Positions 1 through 7,990 of a DNA stretch of 33,871 nt are shown piece by piece. Source of the stretch: Polaromonas sp. (GTDB lineage Bacteria; Pseudomonadota; Gammaproteobacteria; Burkholderiales; Burkholderiaceae_C); assembly GCA_028292045.1 (NCBI GenBank), contig JAQGMZ010000076.1, positions 1 through 33,871 on the forward strand, read 5' to 3'. Positions within the stretch are counted from its first letter, which is position 1, and each line of letters opens with the position of its first letter. Position numbers and translations under genes: made by a program. Below the pieces are notes generated by a model that worked only from the letters and a program-made list of their open reading frames with translations, made no database searches and was not told the DNA's origin.

Positions 1-748
1 CCTTTTCTTCGGCGGGGAAGACATCGATGATCCGGTCGACCGTCTTGGCCGCGCTGGACGTGTGCAGCGTGACGAACACCAGGTGGCCGGTTTCATCGGC
101 GGTCATGGCCAGCCAGATGGTTTCCAGGTCGCGCATTTCACCGACCAGGATGGCATCGGGGTCTTCACGCAGGGCGGACTTCAGGGCAGCGGCGAAGCTC
201 AGCGTGTGCGGACCGACCTCGCGCTGGTTGATCAGGCATTTCTTGGACTCGTGGACAAACTCGATCGGGTCCTCGACCGTCAGGATGTGGCCGTATTCGG
301 TCTCGTTGAGGTAGTTGACCATGGCTGCCAGGGTGGTTGACTTGCCGGAGCCCGTCGGCCCGGTGACCAGCACCATGCCGCGCGGCTTGAGCGCCAGCTC
401 GCCGAAAATCTTGGGCGCGCCCAATTGCTCGAGCGTCAGGATCTTGGAGGGAATGGTGCGCAATACCGCTCCGGCGCCGCGGTTGTGGTTGAAGGCATTG
501 ACCCGAAAACGCGCCAGGCCGTCGATCTCGAAAGAAAAATCGACCTCCAGGAACTCTTCATACTGTTTGCGCTGGGTGTCGTTCATGATGTCGTACATCA
601 TGGCGTGGACTTCCTTGTGGTCCAGCGGCTCGATGTTGATGCGCCGCACATCGCCGTGCACCCGGATCATCGGTGGCAGGCCAGCTGAAAGATGCAGGTC
701 GGATGCCTTGTTTTTGACGCTGAAGGCCAACAACTGCGTAATGTCCAT
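1..748 (-). CDS. pilT: Type IV pilus retraction ATPase PilT (3' end outside window)
   Basis: This is the hexameric cytoplasmic ATPase that powers pilus retraction and twitching motility. Reading the minus strand from ATG 748-746 gives MDITQLLAFSVKNKASDLHL, the classic PilT N-terminus (family length about 345 aa). Only about 249 residues are present because the gene runs off the left edge. Visible motifs are the Walker A GPTGSGKST (residues about 130-138), the Asp box around VEDPIEF, the Walker B-like DAILVGEMRD, and the His box around TGHLVFVTLHTSS. It is divergent from yggS with a 65-bp gap, a layout common in betaproteobacteria. pilU would be expected beyond the left edge, but this is not seen. 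The identification is secure; PilU is excluded by the N-terminal sequence and GPTGSGKS context. Confidence 0.96.
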   Translation of the reverse strand, partial: MDITQLLAFSVKNKASDLHLSAGLPPMIRVHGDVRRINIEPLDHKEVHAMMYDIMNDTQRKQYEEFLEVDFSFEIDGLARFRVNAFNHNRGAGAVLRTIPSKILTLEQLGAPKIFGELALKPRGMVLVTGPTGSGKSTTLAAMVNYLNETEYGHILTVEDPIEFVHESKKCLINQREVGPHTLSFAAALKSALREDPDAILVGEMRDLETIWLAMTADETGHLVFVTLHTSSAAKTVDRIIDVFPAEEK

Positions 749-776
749 ACTGGCAGATCCTCAAGGTTACATCCAA

Positions 777-799
777 GCCGGATCTAGGTTAAATCCGGC
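777..799. promoter_or_regulatory. Inverted repeat in the pilT/yggS divergent intergenic region
   Basis: The 7-bp arms gccggat (777-783) and atccggc (793-799) are perfect inverted repeats separated by 9 nt, centred in the 65-bp gap between two divergent genes. A -10-like box TACAGT (802-807) for yggS follows directly, 6 nt before its ATG. This could be an operator or simply a small hairpin; the sequence does not decide. Confidence 0.3.
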
Positions 800-813
800 A
801 TTACAGTCGGATT

Positions 814-1545
814 ATGACCACGATTGCGCATCACCTCCGTCTTGTTCGCCAACGAATGAATGCCGCCTGCCTTTCCGCCGGACGCGACCCGGCCGGCGTG
901 CGGCTGCTGGCCGTGTCCAAAACCTTTGGCGCCGCGGCGGTGACCGAAGCCGTCCTGGCCGGCCAGACGGCGTTTGGCGAAAACTACATTGCCGAGGGCG
1001 TTGACAAGATCGAGGCCTTGCGCCTTTGGGAATCTGGCCGCGCAGGCCCGCCCGACGCGAATGGCGGCAAGCTCGAGTGGCATTGCATCGGGCCGGTGCA
1101 GAGCAACAAGACGCGGTTGGTGGCCGCCCATTTCGACTGGGTTCAGTCGGTGGACCGGCTCAAGACCGCACAGCGCCTGAGCGAGCAGCGACCGGACGGG
1201 CTGGCGCCGCTGCAGGTGTGCCTGCAGGTCAATGTCGATGGCGGCGCGAACAAGTCTGGGCTGGCGCCTGGCGAGGTGCTGGCGCTGGCGCGGGAAGTGG
1301 CAAACCTGCCGCGCCTGGTATTGCGCGGACTGATGGCCATTCCCGAGCCTGCTGCTGATTTTGAAGCCGCCTGCGAACTGCACAAACGCGCAAAGGCCGT
1401 TTTTGACGAGGTCAACGCAGCGGGCGTCGTGCCGCTGCCCATGGACACGCTGTCGCTGGGCATGACCGCCGATCTGGAAGCGGCCATTCGAGCCGGCAGC
1501 ACCATGGTGAGGGTGGGAAGCGCCATCTTTGGGAGCCGGGGCTAG
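814..1545 (+). CDS. yggS: YggS/PROSC family pyridoxal-5'-phosphate homeostasis protein
   Basis: This is a cytoplasmic PLP-binding protein of alanine-racemase fold type III with no known catalytic reaction; in the family it buffers free PLP and affects amino-acid and B6 balance. The 243 aa match the family length. The PLP lysine is K36 in AVSKTF. Other family signatures are GENYIAEG, HCIGPVQSNKTR (usually HFIGxLQxNK) and a C-terminal SLGMTADLEAAI with GSTMVRVGSAIFG, the phosphate-binding end. ATG 814 has no Shine-Dalgarno sequence but has TACAGT six nt upstream, so the mRNA may be leaderless. Its stop codon overlaps the stop of the convergent GGDEF-EAL gene through the palindrome CTAG (1542-1545). 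The call is firm. Confidence 0.95.
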   Translation: MTTIAHHLRLVRQRMNAACLSAGRDPAGVRLLAVSKTFGAAAVTEAVLAGQTAFGENYIAEGVDKIEALRLWESGRAGPPDANGGKLEWHCIGPVQSNKTRLVAAHFDWVQSVDRLKTAQRLSEQRPDGLAPLQVCLQVNVDGGANKSGLAPGEVLALAREVANLPRLVLRGLMAIPEPAADFEAACELHKRAKAVFDEVNAAGVVPLPMDTLSLGMTADLEAAIRAGSTMVRVGSAIFGSRG

Positions 1546-4028
1546 GTCGCCTGGCGCTTGGCCGCACCGGCTTTGCGGGGCAGCCGGGCGGCCATGAGGT
1601 AGTCGTTCAGCTCCCTGATCGGCAGCGGCACCGAGAACAGGAAGCCCTGGAACTGGTCGCAGCCCTGGGCAATCAGGAAATCTTGCTGGGCCTGGGTTTC
1701 CACGCCCTCGGCCACCACCTCCAGGTTCAGGCTGTGGGCCAGGGTGATGATGGTGCGGGAAATGGCGGCATCGGCGGGGTCGGTCAGCACTTCCGCGACA
1801 AAATTCTTGTCAATCTTGAGCTGGTCCAGCGGCAGGCGCTTCAGCGCCGACAGCGACGAGTAGCCCATGCCGAAATCGTCAAGCGCCAGCGTGACGCCCA
1901 GCGCCTTGAGCGTTCCCATCCGGGCCAGGGTCACCTCCATGCCGTCGGCCAGCAGGGTTTCGGTCAGTTCGAGCTTGAGGTACTCTGGCTTGACGCCCGT
2001 GCGCCGAATCTCGGCCATCACCTGGTCGACAAAGTCGGGATGCCGGAACTGGCGCACGCTGACATTCACCGCAATGCTCAGACGGCTCAAGCCGGAGGCC
2101 TTCGGGGATTTCGCCCAGGCAGCCAGCTGTTCGCACGCCGTGCCCAGCGCCCACTGGCCCAGCGGCAAGATCAGCCCGCTTTCTTCGGCCATCGGTATGA
2201 AGTCGGCCGGCATGACCAGCCCGCGCCTGGGATGCTGCCAGCGCAGCAGGGCCTCCACGCCGGTCACGCGGCCCTGGCGGTCAACCTGGGGCTGGTAGTG
2301 CAGCACAAATTCGTGCCTGCGCAGGCCGGTGTGCAACTCGGAGCTGACCGCCGCATTGGCATCCACCGCCGACTGCATCTCGGGGTCGTACACACACAGC
2401 GCATCACGGCCGGTGGTCTTGGCCTGGTACATGGCCAGGTCGGCCTGCTTGAGCACTTCGCTGACGCTGTCATGCGGGCCGGTCAGGGAAGTCACGCCGA
2501 TGCTGGAGGTGGTGTAGTGCTGGTGCCCGGCGAGGTCGAAGGGCTCGCGCAATTGCGCCAGAACTTTTTCTGCCAGCAAGCGGGTTTTATGGGTGGCCGC
2601 CGCCGCATCATCGCCCAGGTCTTCGAGCAGCACGACAAATTCATCGCCGCCCAGCCGCGCCACGGTGTCGGTGGCGTCCACGCAGCTTGCCAGCCGTTCG
2701 GCCACTTGCTGCAGCAGCAGGTCGCCCATGTCGTGGCCCAAGGTGTCGTTCAGCACCTTGAGCTTGTCCACGTCAATGAACATCAGTGCGCCGTTTCGGC
2801 GCAACGCCACGCTCTGCGACATCACCTGCTCGAGGCGGTTCAACAGCATCAGCCGGTTGGGCAGGCTGGTCAGCGGGTCATAGAAAGCCAGCTGGTGAAT
2901 GGCGTCCGCGGTGAACTTGCGCTGCGTGATGTCCCGGCCGACGGCCACCCAGTGCATGAGTTCGTCGGCGGTTGCGGCAACCTGCACAATTTCCAGTTCT
3001 AGCCAGAAGCAGCTGCCGTTCTTTCGGTAGATCAGCAGTTCGCTGCGGGTCTGCCGGTGGCGCGCCAGTAATTTGGCCATGCGCCCGAATTCATCCTGCG
3101 CGGCGCCCGGCCCCAGCAGTTTGCTGGGGGTCTGGCCCAGGACCTCATGCCGGCTGTAGCCCGTGTGCTGCTCGAAAGCCGGATTGACGAACACGATGTA
3201 CGGCACTTTCCTGTGCGCCGGCTGGGCCTCGGCAATCAGCACGATGTCATTGAGCCGCGAGACGCAGGTTTCCAGCAACATCAGCTGCTCCTGGGATTTG
3301 CGCCGCTTGCTGATGTCGCGAAAGTACACCGCCAGGCCTTCGGCAAAGGGGCTGGCCCGCACTTCGAGCCATTTGCCCAGGCCGGGGTAAAAATCTTCGA
3401 ATTCCAGCGGCCGGTTGGTGGCAATGGTGCGCTGAAGCTCCTGGCGCAGGCGCTGGTTCTTGTCGTTGACCAAGATCAGCCAGATTTCCCTTCCAATCAG
3501 TTCGGACGTCTTGTGCCGCAGCAACTGCTCGCCTGCCGGGTTGAGGTAGGTAAAGCGGCAATGGCCGTCCAGCGTGACAAAGGCTTCGGTGATGCTGGCC
3601 AGCGTGGTGTTCAGCCGCATGGTCAGGTGCAGGGTTTCCTGCTGCGCCTGCTTGCGCGTTGAAATATCCTGCACCATTCCCTGCAGGCCATTGATGCGGC
3701 CGCGCGCATCCTGCACACCCTCGCAGGCCAGGCGCACCCACCTGCGGGAAACCGGCGTGTCGATCGGCAATTCCTCGTCAAAACCGACGCCGTACTGGCT
3801 GCACTGCGCCATCAGCCATTCGACGCGGTCCCGGAAATCGGGCGCGAACCGGGCCTTGAACTCGTCCAGCGTGATCGATTCACTGGGCAGCAGGCCGACG
3901 ATGGCCGAGAACCCCATGGAAAAAGCCAGGCGCTGCGGGCTTTTCAGGCTGACGGTCCAGCTGCCAGTCTGGGCAATGCGCTCTGCCAGGGCGAGCAGGT
4001 GGGCAGCCTGTTGGGCGGCGGTTGGCAT
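1542..4028 (-). CDS. PAS-PAS-PAS-GGDEF-EAL c-di-GMP turnover protein
   Basis: This 828-aa cytoplasmic signalling protein makes and/or degrades cyclic di-GMP. Three PAS-like sensor modules occupy about residues 15-125, 135-245 and 255-375; the second and third end in the DIS/DIT linkers RDISKRRKSQ and GRDITQRKF. The GGDEF domain spans about 380-545, with FYDPLTSLPNR and an intact active site LGGDEF. Aspartate replaces the first Arg expected for the RxxD inhibitory site (DATD upstream of GGDEF), so product feedback is probably absent. The EAL domain (about 560-815) keeps EALLRW, NVSVRQF, LTETLL, DDFGMGYSS, KIDKNF and VAEGVET, so phosphodiesterase activity looks possible. No transmembrane segment or signal peptide is seen. 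The signal sensed cannot be told. ATG is at 4028. Confidence 0.95.
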   Translation of the reverse strand: MPTAAQQAAHLLALAERIAQTGSWTVSLKSPQRLAFSMGFSAIVGLLPSESITLDEFKARFAPDFRDRVEWLMAQCSQYGVGFDEELPIDTPVSRRWVRLACEGVQDARGRINGLQGMVQDISTRKQAQQETLHLTMRLNTTLASITEAFVTLDGHCRFTYLNPAGEQLLRHKTSELIGREIWLILVNDKNQRLRQELQRTIATNRPLEFEDFYPGLGKWLEVRASPFAEGLAVYFRDISKRRKSQEQLMLLETCVSRLNDIVLIAEAQPAHRKVPYIVFVNPAFEQHTGYSRHEVLGQTPSKLLGPGAAQDEFGRMAKLLARHRQTRSELLIYRKNGSCFWLELEIVQVAATADELMHWVAVGRDITQRKFTADAIHQLAFYDPLTSLPNRLMLLNRLEQVMSQSVALRRNGALMFIDVDKLKVLNDTLGHDMGDLLLQQVAERLASCVDATDTVARLGGDEFVVLLEDLGDDAAAATHKTRLLAEKVLAQLREPFDLAGHQHYTTSSIGVTSLTGPHDSVSEVLKQADLAMYQAKTTGRDALCVYDPEMQSAVDANAAVSSELHTGLRRHEFVLHYQPQVDRQGRVTGVEALLRWQHPRRGLVMPADFIPMAEESGLILPLGQWALGTACEQLAAWAKSPKASGLSRLSIAVNVSVRQFRHPDFVDQVMAEIRRTGVKPEYLKLELTETLLADGMEVTLARMGTLKALGVTLALDDFGMGYSSLSALKRLPLDQLKIDKNFVAEVLTDPADAAISRTIITLAHSLNLEVVAEGVETQAQQDFLIAQGCDQFQGFLFSVPLPIRELNDYLMAARLPRKAGAAKRQAT

Positions 4029-4444
4029 GCAGTGCAGGCTCAGGCAGCGGTCATGAAGTAATCACGCAATGTGCCAGCAGCGCCTTGGCTGTCAATGTTG
4101 CTCAACAGCAGGCTATCAACTTTCGTCATCCAGAGGTCCTTGTGTCCTGTCGGGGTCGTGCCCGCATTTGATAACAACCGCTTTCCGGGCCCTGCGCTGA
4201 CCATCTCTGCAAAAGGTCTTTCCTGCTACTTTTTCGGGCGCATTGGCGTGCAGCCATTATGTGACCAGTGGCTAAATCCAATTTGTCCCATGATGCGAAA
4301 CGGCTGTCTCTGTTCCTGCGCAGGCTCAGTCAATACTCGCCGCGGCCACTGCCGGCGGCAAATTAATTGGTTACTTCTATTGCAATTGGTCCGGGTTTTT
4401 GGGTTATTTCGCAACGTAGGATGAATGATTTTGAAGGATGACCC
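4029..4444. other. 416-bp non-coding region between the GGDEF-EAL and bactofilin genes
   Basis: This is the only stretch over 300 bp without a gene, and it is visibly richer in A+T than its surroundings, especially 4160-4440. On the minus strand a perfect -35 hexamer TTGACA (4090-4095) stands 17 bp from a poor -10 (ACATTG, 4067-4072), a possible promoter for the GGDEF-EAL gene. On the plus strand the right end holds a candidate bactofilin promoter. A 117-codon open frame (4071-4424) has no recognisable protein features and I regard it as chance. No tRNA, riboswitch or repeat was recognised. Confidence 0.5.
4380..4408 (+). promoter_or_regulatory. Candidate sigma-70 promoter for the bactofilin gene
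   Basis: TTGCAA (4380-4385) is followed after 17 bp by GTTATT (4403-4408) in an A+T-rich segment 36 bp before the start codon. The Shine-Dalgarno GAAGGA (4433-4438) lies 6 nt before ATG 4445. The match is moderate and was found by eye. Confidence 0.4.
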
Positions 4445-5020
4445 ATGGCTACACCGTTTTTTGGCAAACGAGAAAATGAAATTCCCACTTCCGGTGCACG
4501 CCCTGGTCCAGGTAACAGCTACGGGGCCGCATCCCCGGCTGCGCCCGGTTCGCTGCATGCCGGTTCGCCTGCGGCCCCCGCCAGCCCGAACGTGGCCCGG
4601 CCTCAAATGCTGGAGCCGGCTCCTGCGGCCGGCCAGGAGCGTGAAAGCGGCAGCAAGCTGACGGTTGGGCCGAACATCAAGCTCAAGGGCGTTGAGATCA
4701 CGGATTGCGACACGCTCGTGGTTGAAGGCCTGGTCGAGGCAACCATGAATTCGCGCGTCATTCAGATTGCGGAGCAGGGGGCTTTCAAAGGTTCGGCCGA
4801 GATCGAGATTGCTGAAATTCGGGGTGAATTCAACGGCAACCTGGTGGCCCGCCAGAAACTCGTGATCTACGCCACCGGCAAGGTCACCGGCACCATCCGC
4901 TACGGCAAACTCGTGGTGGAAGAGGGCGGCCAGATTTCCGGTGACATAGTCTTTGGCACCCAGGCCGGCAACAGCAAGCCTGCGGCTGTGCTCAACAAGT
5001 CCGGATTGCAGGCGGCTTGA
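4445..5020 (+). CDS. Bactofilin (polymer-forming cytoskeletal protein)
   Basis: Bactofilins self-assemble without nucleotide into filaments or membrane patches that position wall enzymes or other polar machinery. The 191-aa protein has a Gly/Pro/Ala-rich, probably disordered N-terminus (about residues 1-65). A bactofilin (DUF583) beta-helix core follows at about 75-175, with the repeating hydrophobic pattern of the right-handed helix in segments such as GVEITDCDTLVVEGLVEA, EIRGEFNGNLVARQKL and VTGTIRYGKLVVEEGGQISG. A short Ala/Gly tail ends it. A good Shine-Dalgarno (GAAGGA) fixes ATG 4445. There is no M23 peptidase neighbour, which often accompanies bactofilins, so a role in wall shaping cannot be read from context. 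It converges with lrgB. The family call is firm and the function open. Confidence 0.92.
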   Translation: MATPFFGKRENEIPTSGARPGPGNSYGAASPAAPGSLHAGSPAAPASPNVARPQMLEPAPAAGQERESGSKLTVGPNIKLKGVEITDCDTLVVEGLVEATMNSRVIQIAEQGAFKGSAEIEIAEIRGEFNGNLVARQKLVIYATGKVTGTIRYGKLVVEEGGQISGDIVFGTQAGNSKPAAVLNKSGLQAA

Positions 5021-5091
5021 CCGGGTTCGCTGGTTAAGCTTTTTACGCTTCCTTGCCGGGAAGACCTGCTTTCGGCGCGCCCGGCGCCCTG

Positions 5092-5823
5092 CTAAAACAG
5101 CTTGAACGCCAGCGGAATCAGCAGCGAGGCGAGTACGACCTGCAAGCCCAGCGCCAGGCCTGCATACGCTCCGGCATCCGGATCGACCTGCATGGCACGG
5201 GCTGCGCCAATTCCGTGCGACACCGTGCCCAGCGCATACCCCCGGGCCGCCCAGCCTTGGCTGTCGGTCGGAATGCGCAGGGCGGCAAACAGGTACTTGC
5301 CGCAAAGCGCGCCGACCAGCCCGGTGATGACCGCGAACACGGCCGCCAGCGCCGGAATGCCGCCAATTTGCTCGGCAATGCCCATGGCCACGGGCGCCGT
5401 CACTGACTTGGGAACCAGGGACAGGATCAGTTCCTGGGGCAGGCCCAGCAATTTTCCCAGCAGCAACGAGGAAGCTGCCGCCACCGTGCCGCCGGCCAGC
5501 GCAGCCACCAGCAGCCGGCGCCAGCGCTGGCGCAACTCCGCACGGCGCAGCCACAGCGGCCAGCCGAGCGCCACCACCGCCGGGCCGAGCAGGAAATGGA
5601 TGAACTGGGCGCCTGCGAAGTAGGCCGGGTACGAAACCCCGGTGGCCAGCAGGCCGCAAGCCAGGGCAACAACCGACCACAGCACCGGATTGGCCCAAGG
5701 CGCCTGGCCAGCCCTGGCGTAAAGCGCATGCGCCAGCACATACACCAGCAGCGTCGCGGTCAGGCCGAAAAGCGGCGTGGCCGACAGGTACACCCAAAGC
5801 TGCACAAAGTCAGACATCGGCAT
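5092..5823 (-). CDS. lrgB: LrgB/YohK-type membrane protein, probable carboxylate transporter subunit
   Basis: This 243-aa integral inner-membrane protein has about 7-8 hydrophobic segments. The C-terminal half carries family hallmarks: LVPKSVTAPVAMGIAEQIGG (about 145-165) and GTVSHGIGAARAMQ (about 205-218). Classical annotation is murein hydrolase export regulator, but LrgAB homologues transport small carboxylates (pyruvate in Bacillus; glycolate/glycerate for the plant fusion PLGG1). The start ATG (5823, or an alternative at 5817) lies inside the 3' end of lrgA, a 14-bp overlap that implies translational coupling. It is the third gene of a glcD-lrgA-lrgB unit, which favours transport of glycolate or a related 2-hydroxyacid; that substrate is inferred, not shown. 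Confidence 0.93.
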   Translation of the reverse strand: MPMSDFVQLWVYLSATPLFGLTATLLVYVLAHALYARAGQAPWANPVLWSVVALACGLLATGVSYPAYFAGAQFIHFLLGPAVVALGWPLWLRRAELRQRWRRLLVAALAGGTVAAASSLLLGKLLGLPQELILSLVPKSVTAPVAMGIAEQIGGIPALAAVFAVITGLVGALCGKYLFAALRIPTDSQGWAARGYALGTVSHGIGAARAMQVDPDAGAYAGLALGLQVVLASLLIPLAFKLF

Positions 5824-6196
5824 CCTGGCCTGGAGACTGCGCGCCGTGAGGCGCAGGCGGGCGGTTCCTGAACAGGTGCAGCGTCAGCACGGTCACCCCC
5901 AGCCCGGCCCAGGTGGAAAGCAGCACCACGGCCAGCATGCGCACGCCATACTGGCTGACCAGGGAAAGATGCGTCATGACGCCAACGCCGACAGGCACAA
6001 AGAGCAGGGAAAGGTGCGACAGCAAAAAGGCCGCGCATTCACCCACCGGCTTTTGCACCGCCGGCCAGCGCAGTGCCAGCAGCAGCAGCACCATGCCAAT
6101 GACGGGCCCGGGCAAGGGCCAGCCCAGTCCGCGCGCCAGCAATTCACCAGCCGATTGAAAAACCAGCAGCCAGACCATGCCGCGCAGCGCATTCAT
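5810..6196 (-). CDS. lrgA: LrgA/CidA family membrane protein
   Basis: This 128-aa protein has four hydrophobic helices and the CidA/LrgA pattern, with GWPLPGPVIGMVLLLLAL (about residues 25-42), then LSLLFVPVGVGVMTHL (about 62-77), the most conserved part of the family. It is the holin-like or transporter partner of LrgB and presumably forms an inner-membrane complex with it. ATG 6196 starts 53 bp after the glcD stop on the same strand, and its 3' end overlaps lrgB by 14 bp. The Arg/Pro-rich cytoplasmic tail after about residue 110 is not conserved. The family is secure; see lrgB for function. Confidence 0.92.
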   Translation of the reverse strand: MNALRGMVWLLVFQSAGELLARGLGWPLPGPVIGMVLLLLALRWPAVQKPVGECAAFLLSHLSLLFVPVGVGVMTHLSLVSQYGVRMLAVVLLSTWAGLGVTVLTLHLFRNRPPAPHGAQSPGQDADV

Positions 6197-6249
6197 GGGA
6201 CGTGATGTTTCTGGCTGTGGCGCATGGATGCAAGGCGCAGGCAGGACGG

Positions 6250-7752
6250 TCAGAAACGCGGCAGGTCCGGGTGGGAGATCTTGCCGCCGCGCACCAGCAT
6301 TTTTCCGTACTCGGCGCAGCGGTTCAGGGTCGGGATGACCTTGCCGGGGTTAAGCAGGCCTTTGGGATCAAAAGCGCGCTTGACGCCGAACATCTGCTCG
6401 TTTTCCTGGGCCGAGAACTGCACGCACATGGAATTGAGCTTTTCCACGCCCACGCCGTGCTCGCCGGTCACGGTGCCGCCCATGGCCACGCTGGTTTCCA
6501 GGATGTCGGCGCCGAACAGCTCGCAGCGGTGCAGCTGGTCGGCATCGTTCGCGTCGAACATGATGAGCGGGTGCAGGTTGCCGTCGCCCGCATGGAACAC
6601 GTTGGCGCAGCGCAGGCCGTACTTGATTTCCATGTCGGCAATGGCCAGCAAAATGTCGGCCAGGCGCTTGCGCGGAATGGTCGAGTCCATGCACATGTAG
6701 TCGGGGCTGATGCGGCCCGACGCCGGAAATGCGTTCTTGCGCCCGCTCCAGAAGCGCAGGCGTTCGGCCTCGTTCTGGCTTACGGTGATGGCGGTGGCGC
6801 CATACAGTTCCAGCACCGCGCGCATGCGGCCGATTTCCTCCTCGACCTCTTCCGGCGTGCCGTCGCTCTCGCACAGCAAGATGGCCGCCGCGCTCAGGTC
6901 GTAGCCGGCGTGCACAAAGTCCTCGACCGCCGCCGTCATCGGCTTGTCCATCATTTCCAGCCCGGCCGGAATGATGCCGGCGGCAATCACGCCCGCCACC
7001 GCGTCGCCGGCCTTGCGCAGGTCGTCGAAGCTGGCCATGATGCAGCGCGCCAGCTGCGGCTTGGGGATCAGCCGCACGGTGACTTCGGTGGTCACCGCCA
7101 GCATGCCTTCGCTGCCGATGACGATGGCCAGCAGGTCGTAGCCCGGCGCATCGAGCGCATCGCCGCCGAACTCGACCTCTTCGCCTTCGATGGTGAAACC
7201 CTTGACCTTGACCACGTTGTGCACCGTCAGCCCATATTTCAGGCAATGCACGCCGCCCGAGTTCTCGGCCACGTTGCCGCCGATGGTGCAGGCGATCTGG
7301 CTCGACGGGTCGGGCGCGTAGTAGAGGCCGTGCGGCGCGGCGGCCTCGGAAATCGCCAGGTTGCGCACGCCGCCCTGCACCACGGCGGTCCGGCTGGCCG
7401 GGTCCATCTTCAAGATCTTGTTGAACTTGGCCAGCGACAGGGTCACGCCCATCCGGTGCGGCATGGCGCCGCCCGACAGCCCGGTGCCCGCGCCGCGCGC
7501 CACCACCGGCACATCGAGCGCATGGCAGGCCTTGAGCACCGACTGCACCTGGGCGTAGGTTTCGGGCAGCGCCACCACCAGCGGCCGCTCGCGGTAGGCG
7601 GTGAGCCCGTCGCATTCGTAAGGCGTGGTGTCTTCGCGGTTCCACAGCAGCGCGTGGCCGGGCAGAACGGCCTGCAAGGCGCGGACCACCTGCGACTGGC
7701 GCTCTGCGCGCTCAAGGGAAGAAAGTTGTTGGGTGGAAGCGGATGCGTTCAT
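6250..7752 (-). CDS. glcD: GlcD-type FAD-linked 2-hydroxyacid oxidase subunit
   Basis: This enzyme of the GlcD/D-lactate dehydrogenase family would oxidise glycolate or a related 2-hydroxyacid to the 2-oxoacid, passing electrons to the respiratory chain. The 500 aa match GlcD length (E. coli 499). The PCMH-type FAD domain (about 55-235) shows VVARGAGTGLSGGA and the glycine-rich GGNVAENSGG. The C-terminal FAD-oxidase domain (about 270-480) includes VFHAGDGNLHPLI and GEHGVGVEKL. ATG 7752 is preceded by GAGGGA about 10 nt upstream. GlcE and GlcF, normal partners in glycolate oxidase, are not next to it; lrgAB follows instead. D-lactate dehydrogenase (Dld II) is an alternative, though the sequence is closest to what I know of GlcD. 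Confidence 0.9.
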   Translation of the reverse strand: MNASASTQQLSSLERAERQSQVVRALQAVLPGHALLWNREDTTPYECDGLTAYRERPLVVALPETYAQVQSVLKACHALDVPVVARGAGTGLSGGAMPHRMGVTLSLAKFNKILKMDPASRTAVVQGGVRNLAISEAAAPHGLYYAPDPSSQIACTIGGNVAENSGGVHCLKYGLTVHNVVKVKGFTIEGEEVEFGGDALDAPGYDLLAIVIGSEGMLAVTTEVTVRLIPKPQLARCIMASFDDLRKAGDAVAGVIAAGIIPAGLEMMDKPMTAAVEDFVHAGYDLSAAAILLCESDGTPEEVEEEIGRMRAVLELYGATAITVSQNEAERLRFWSGRKNAFPASGRISPDYMCMDSTIPRKRLADILLAIADMEIKYGLRCANVFHAGDGNLHPLIMFDANDADQLHRCELFGADILETSVAMGGTVTGEHGVGVEKLNSMCVQFSAQENEQMFGVKRAFDPKGLLNPGKVIPTLNRCAEYGKMLVRGGKISHPDLPRF

Positions 7753-7990
7753 GGCAGGGAATCCCTCATTGAAAGCAGACTTTAGTGCAACCCGACCTGT
7801 AAGGGGTGAAGATTTTTAACGGCCAGTGTGAAATGCCAGGGGCGATCGCTTCAGGCGGGCGGCATGCCCAGCCCGGCAGGTCAGAGCGCTGTAACGTAAC
7901 AAGCCAAGCATGCGACTTGCCCGCGCCGAAAGGCATTGCCATGCAACGCGGCTGCGCTAAGCCTGATCAAGGGCCCAATGCCGGCAAGCC

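Noticed and set aside
4071-4424. 117-codon frame in the gap before the bactofilin gene
   Set aside because: There is no start signal, domain, or consistent codon bias; it overlaps the likely bactofilin promoter.
4226-5797. 523-codon minus-strand open frame across the bactofilin gene and lrgB
   Set aside because: It is antisense to the bactofilin and in another frame of lrgB; the translation is Arg/Gly/Ala-rich with no family motif. High GC makes such shadows.
6202-7785. 527-codon plus-strand frame opposite glcD
   Set aside because: It is a mirror of glcD codon bias (His/Arg/Gly/Val-rich) with no recognisable protein.
7753-7990. Search for a tRNA, small RNA or riboswitch between lysR and glcD
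   Set aside because: No cloverleaf, glycine-riboswitch-like core or strong promoter could be recognised by eye.
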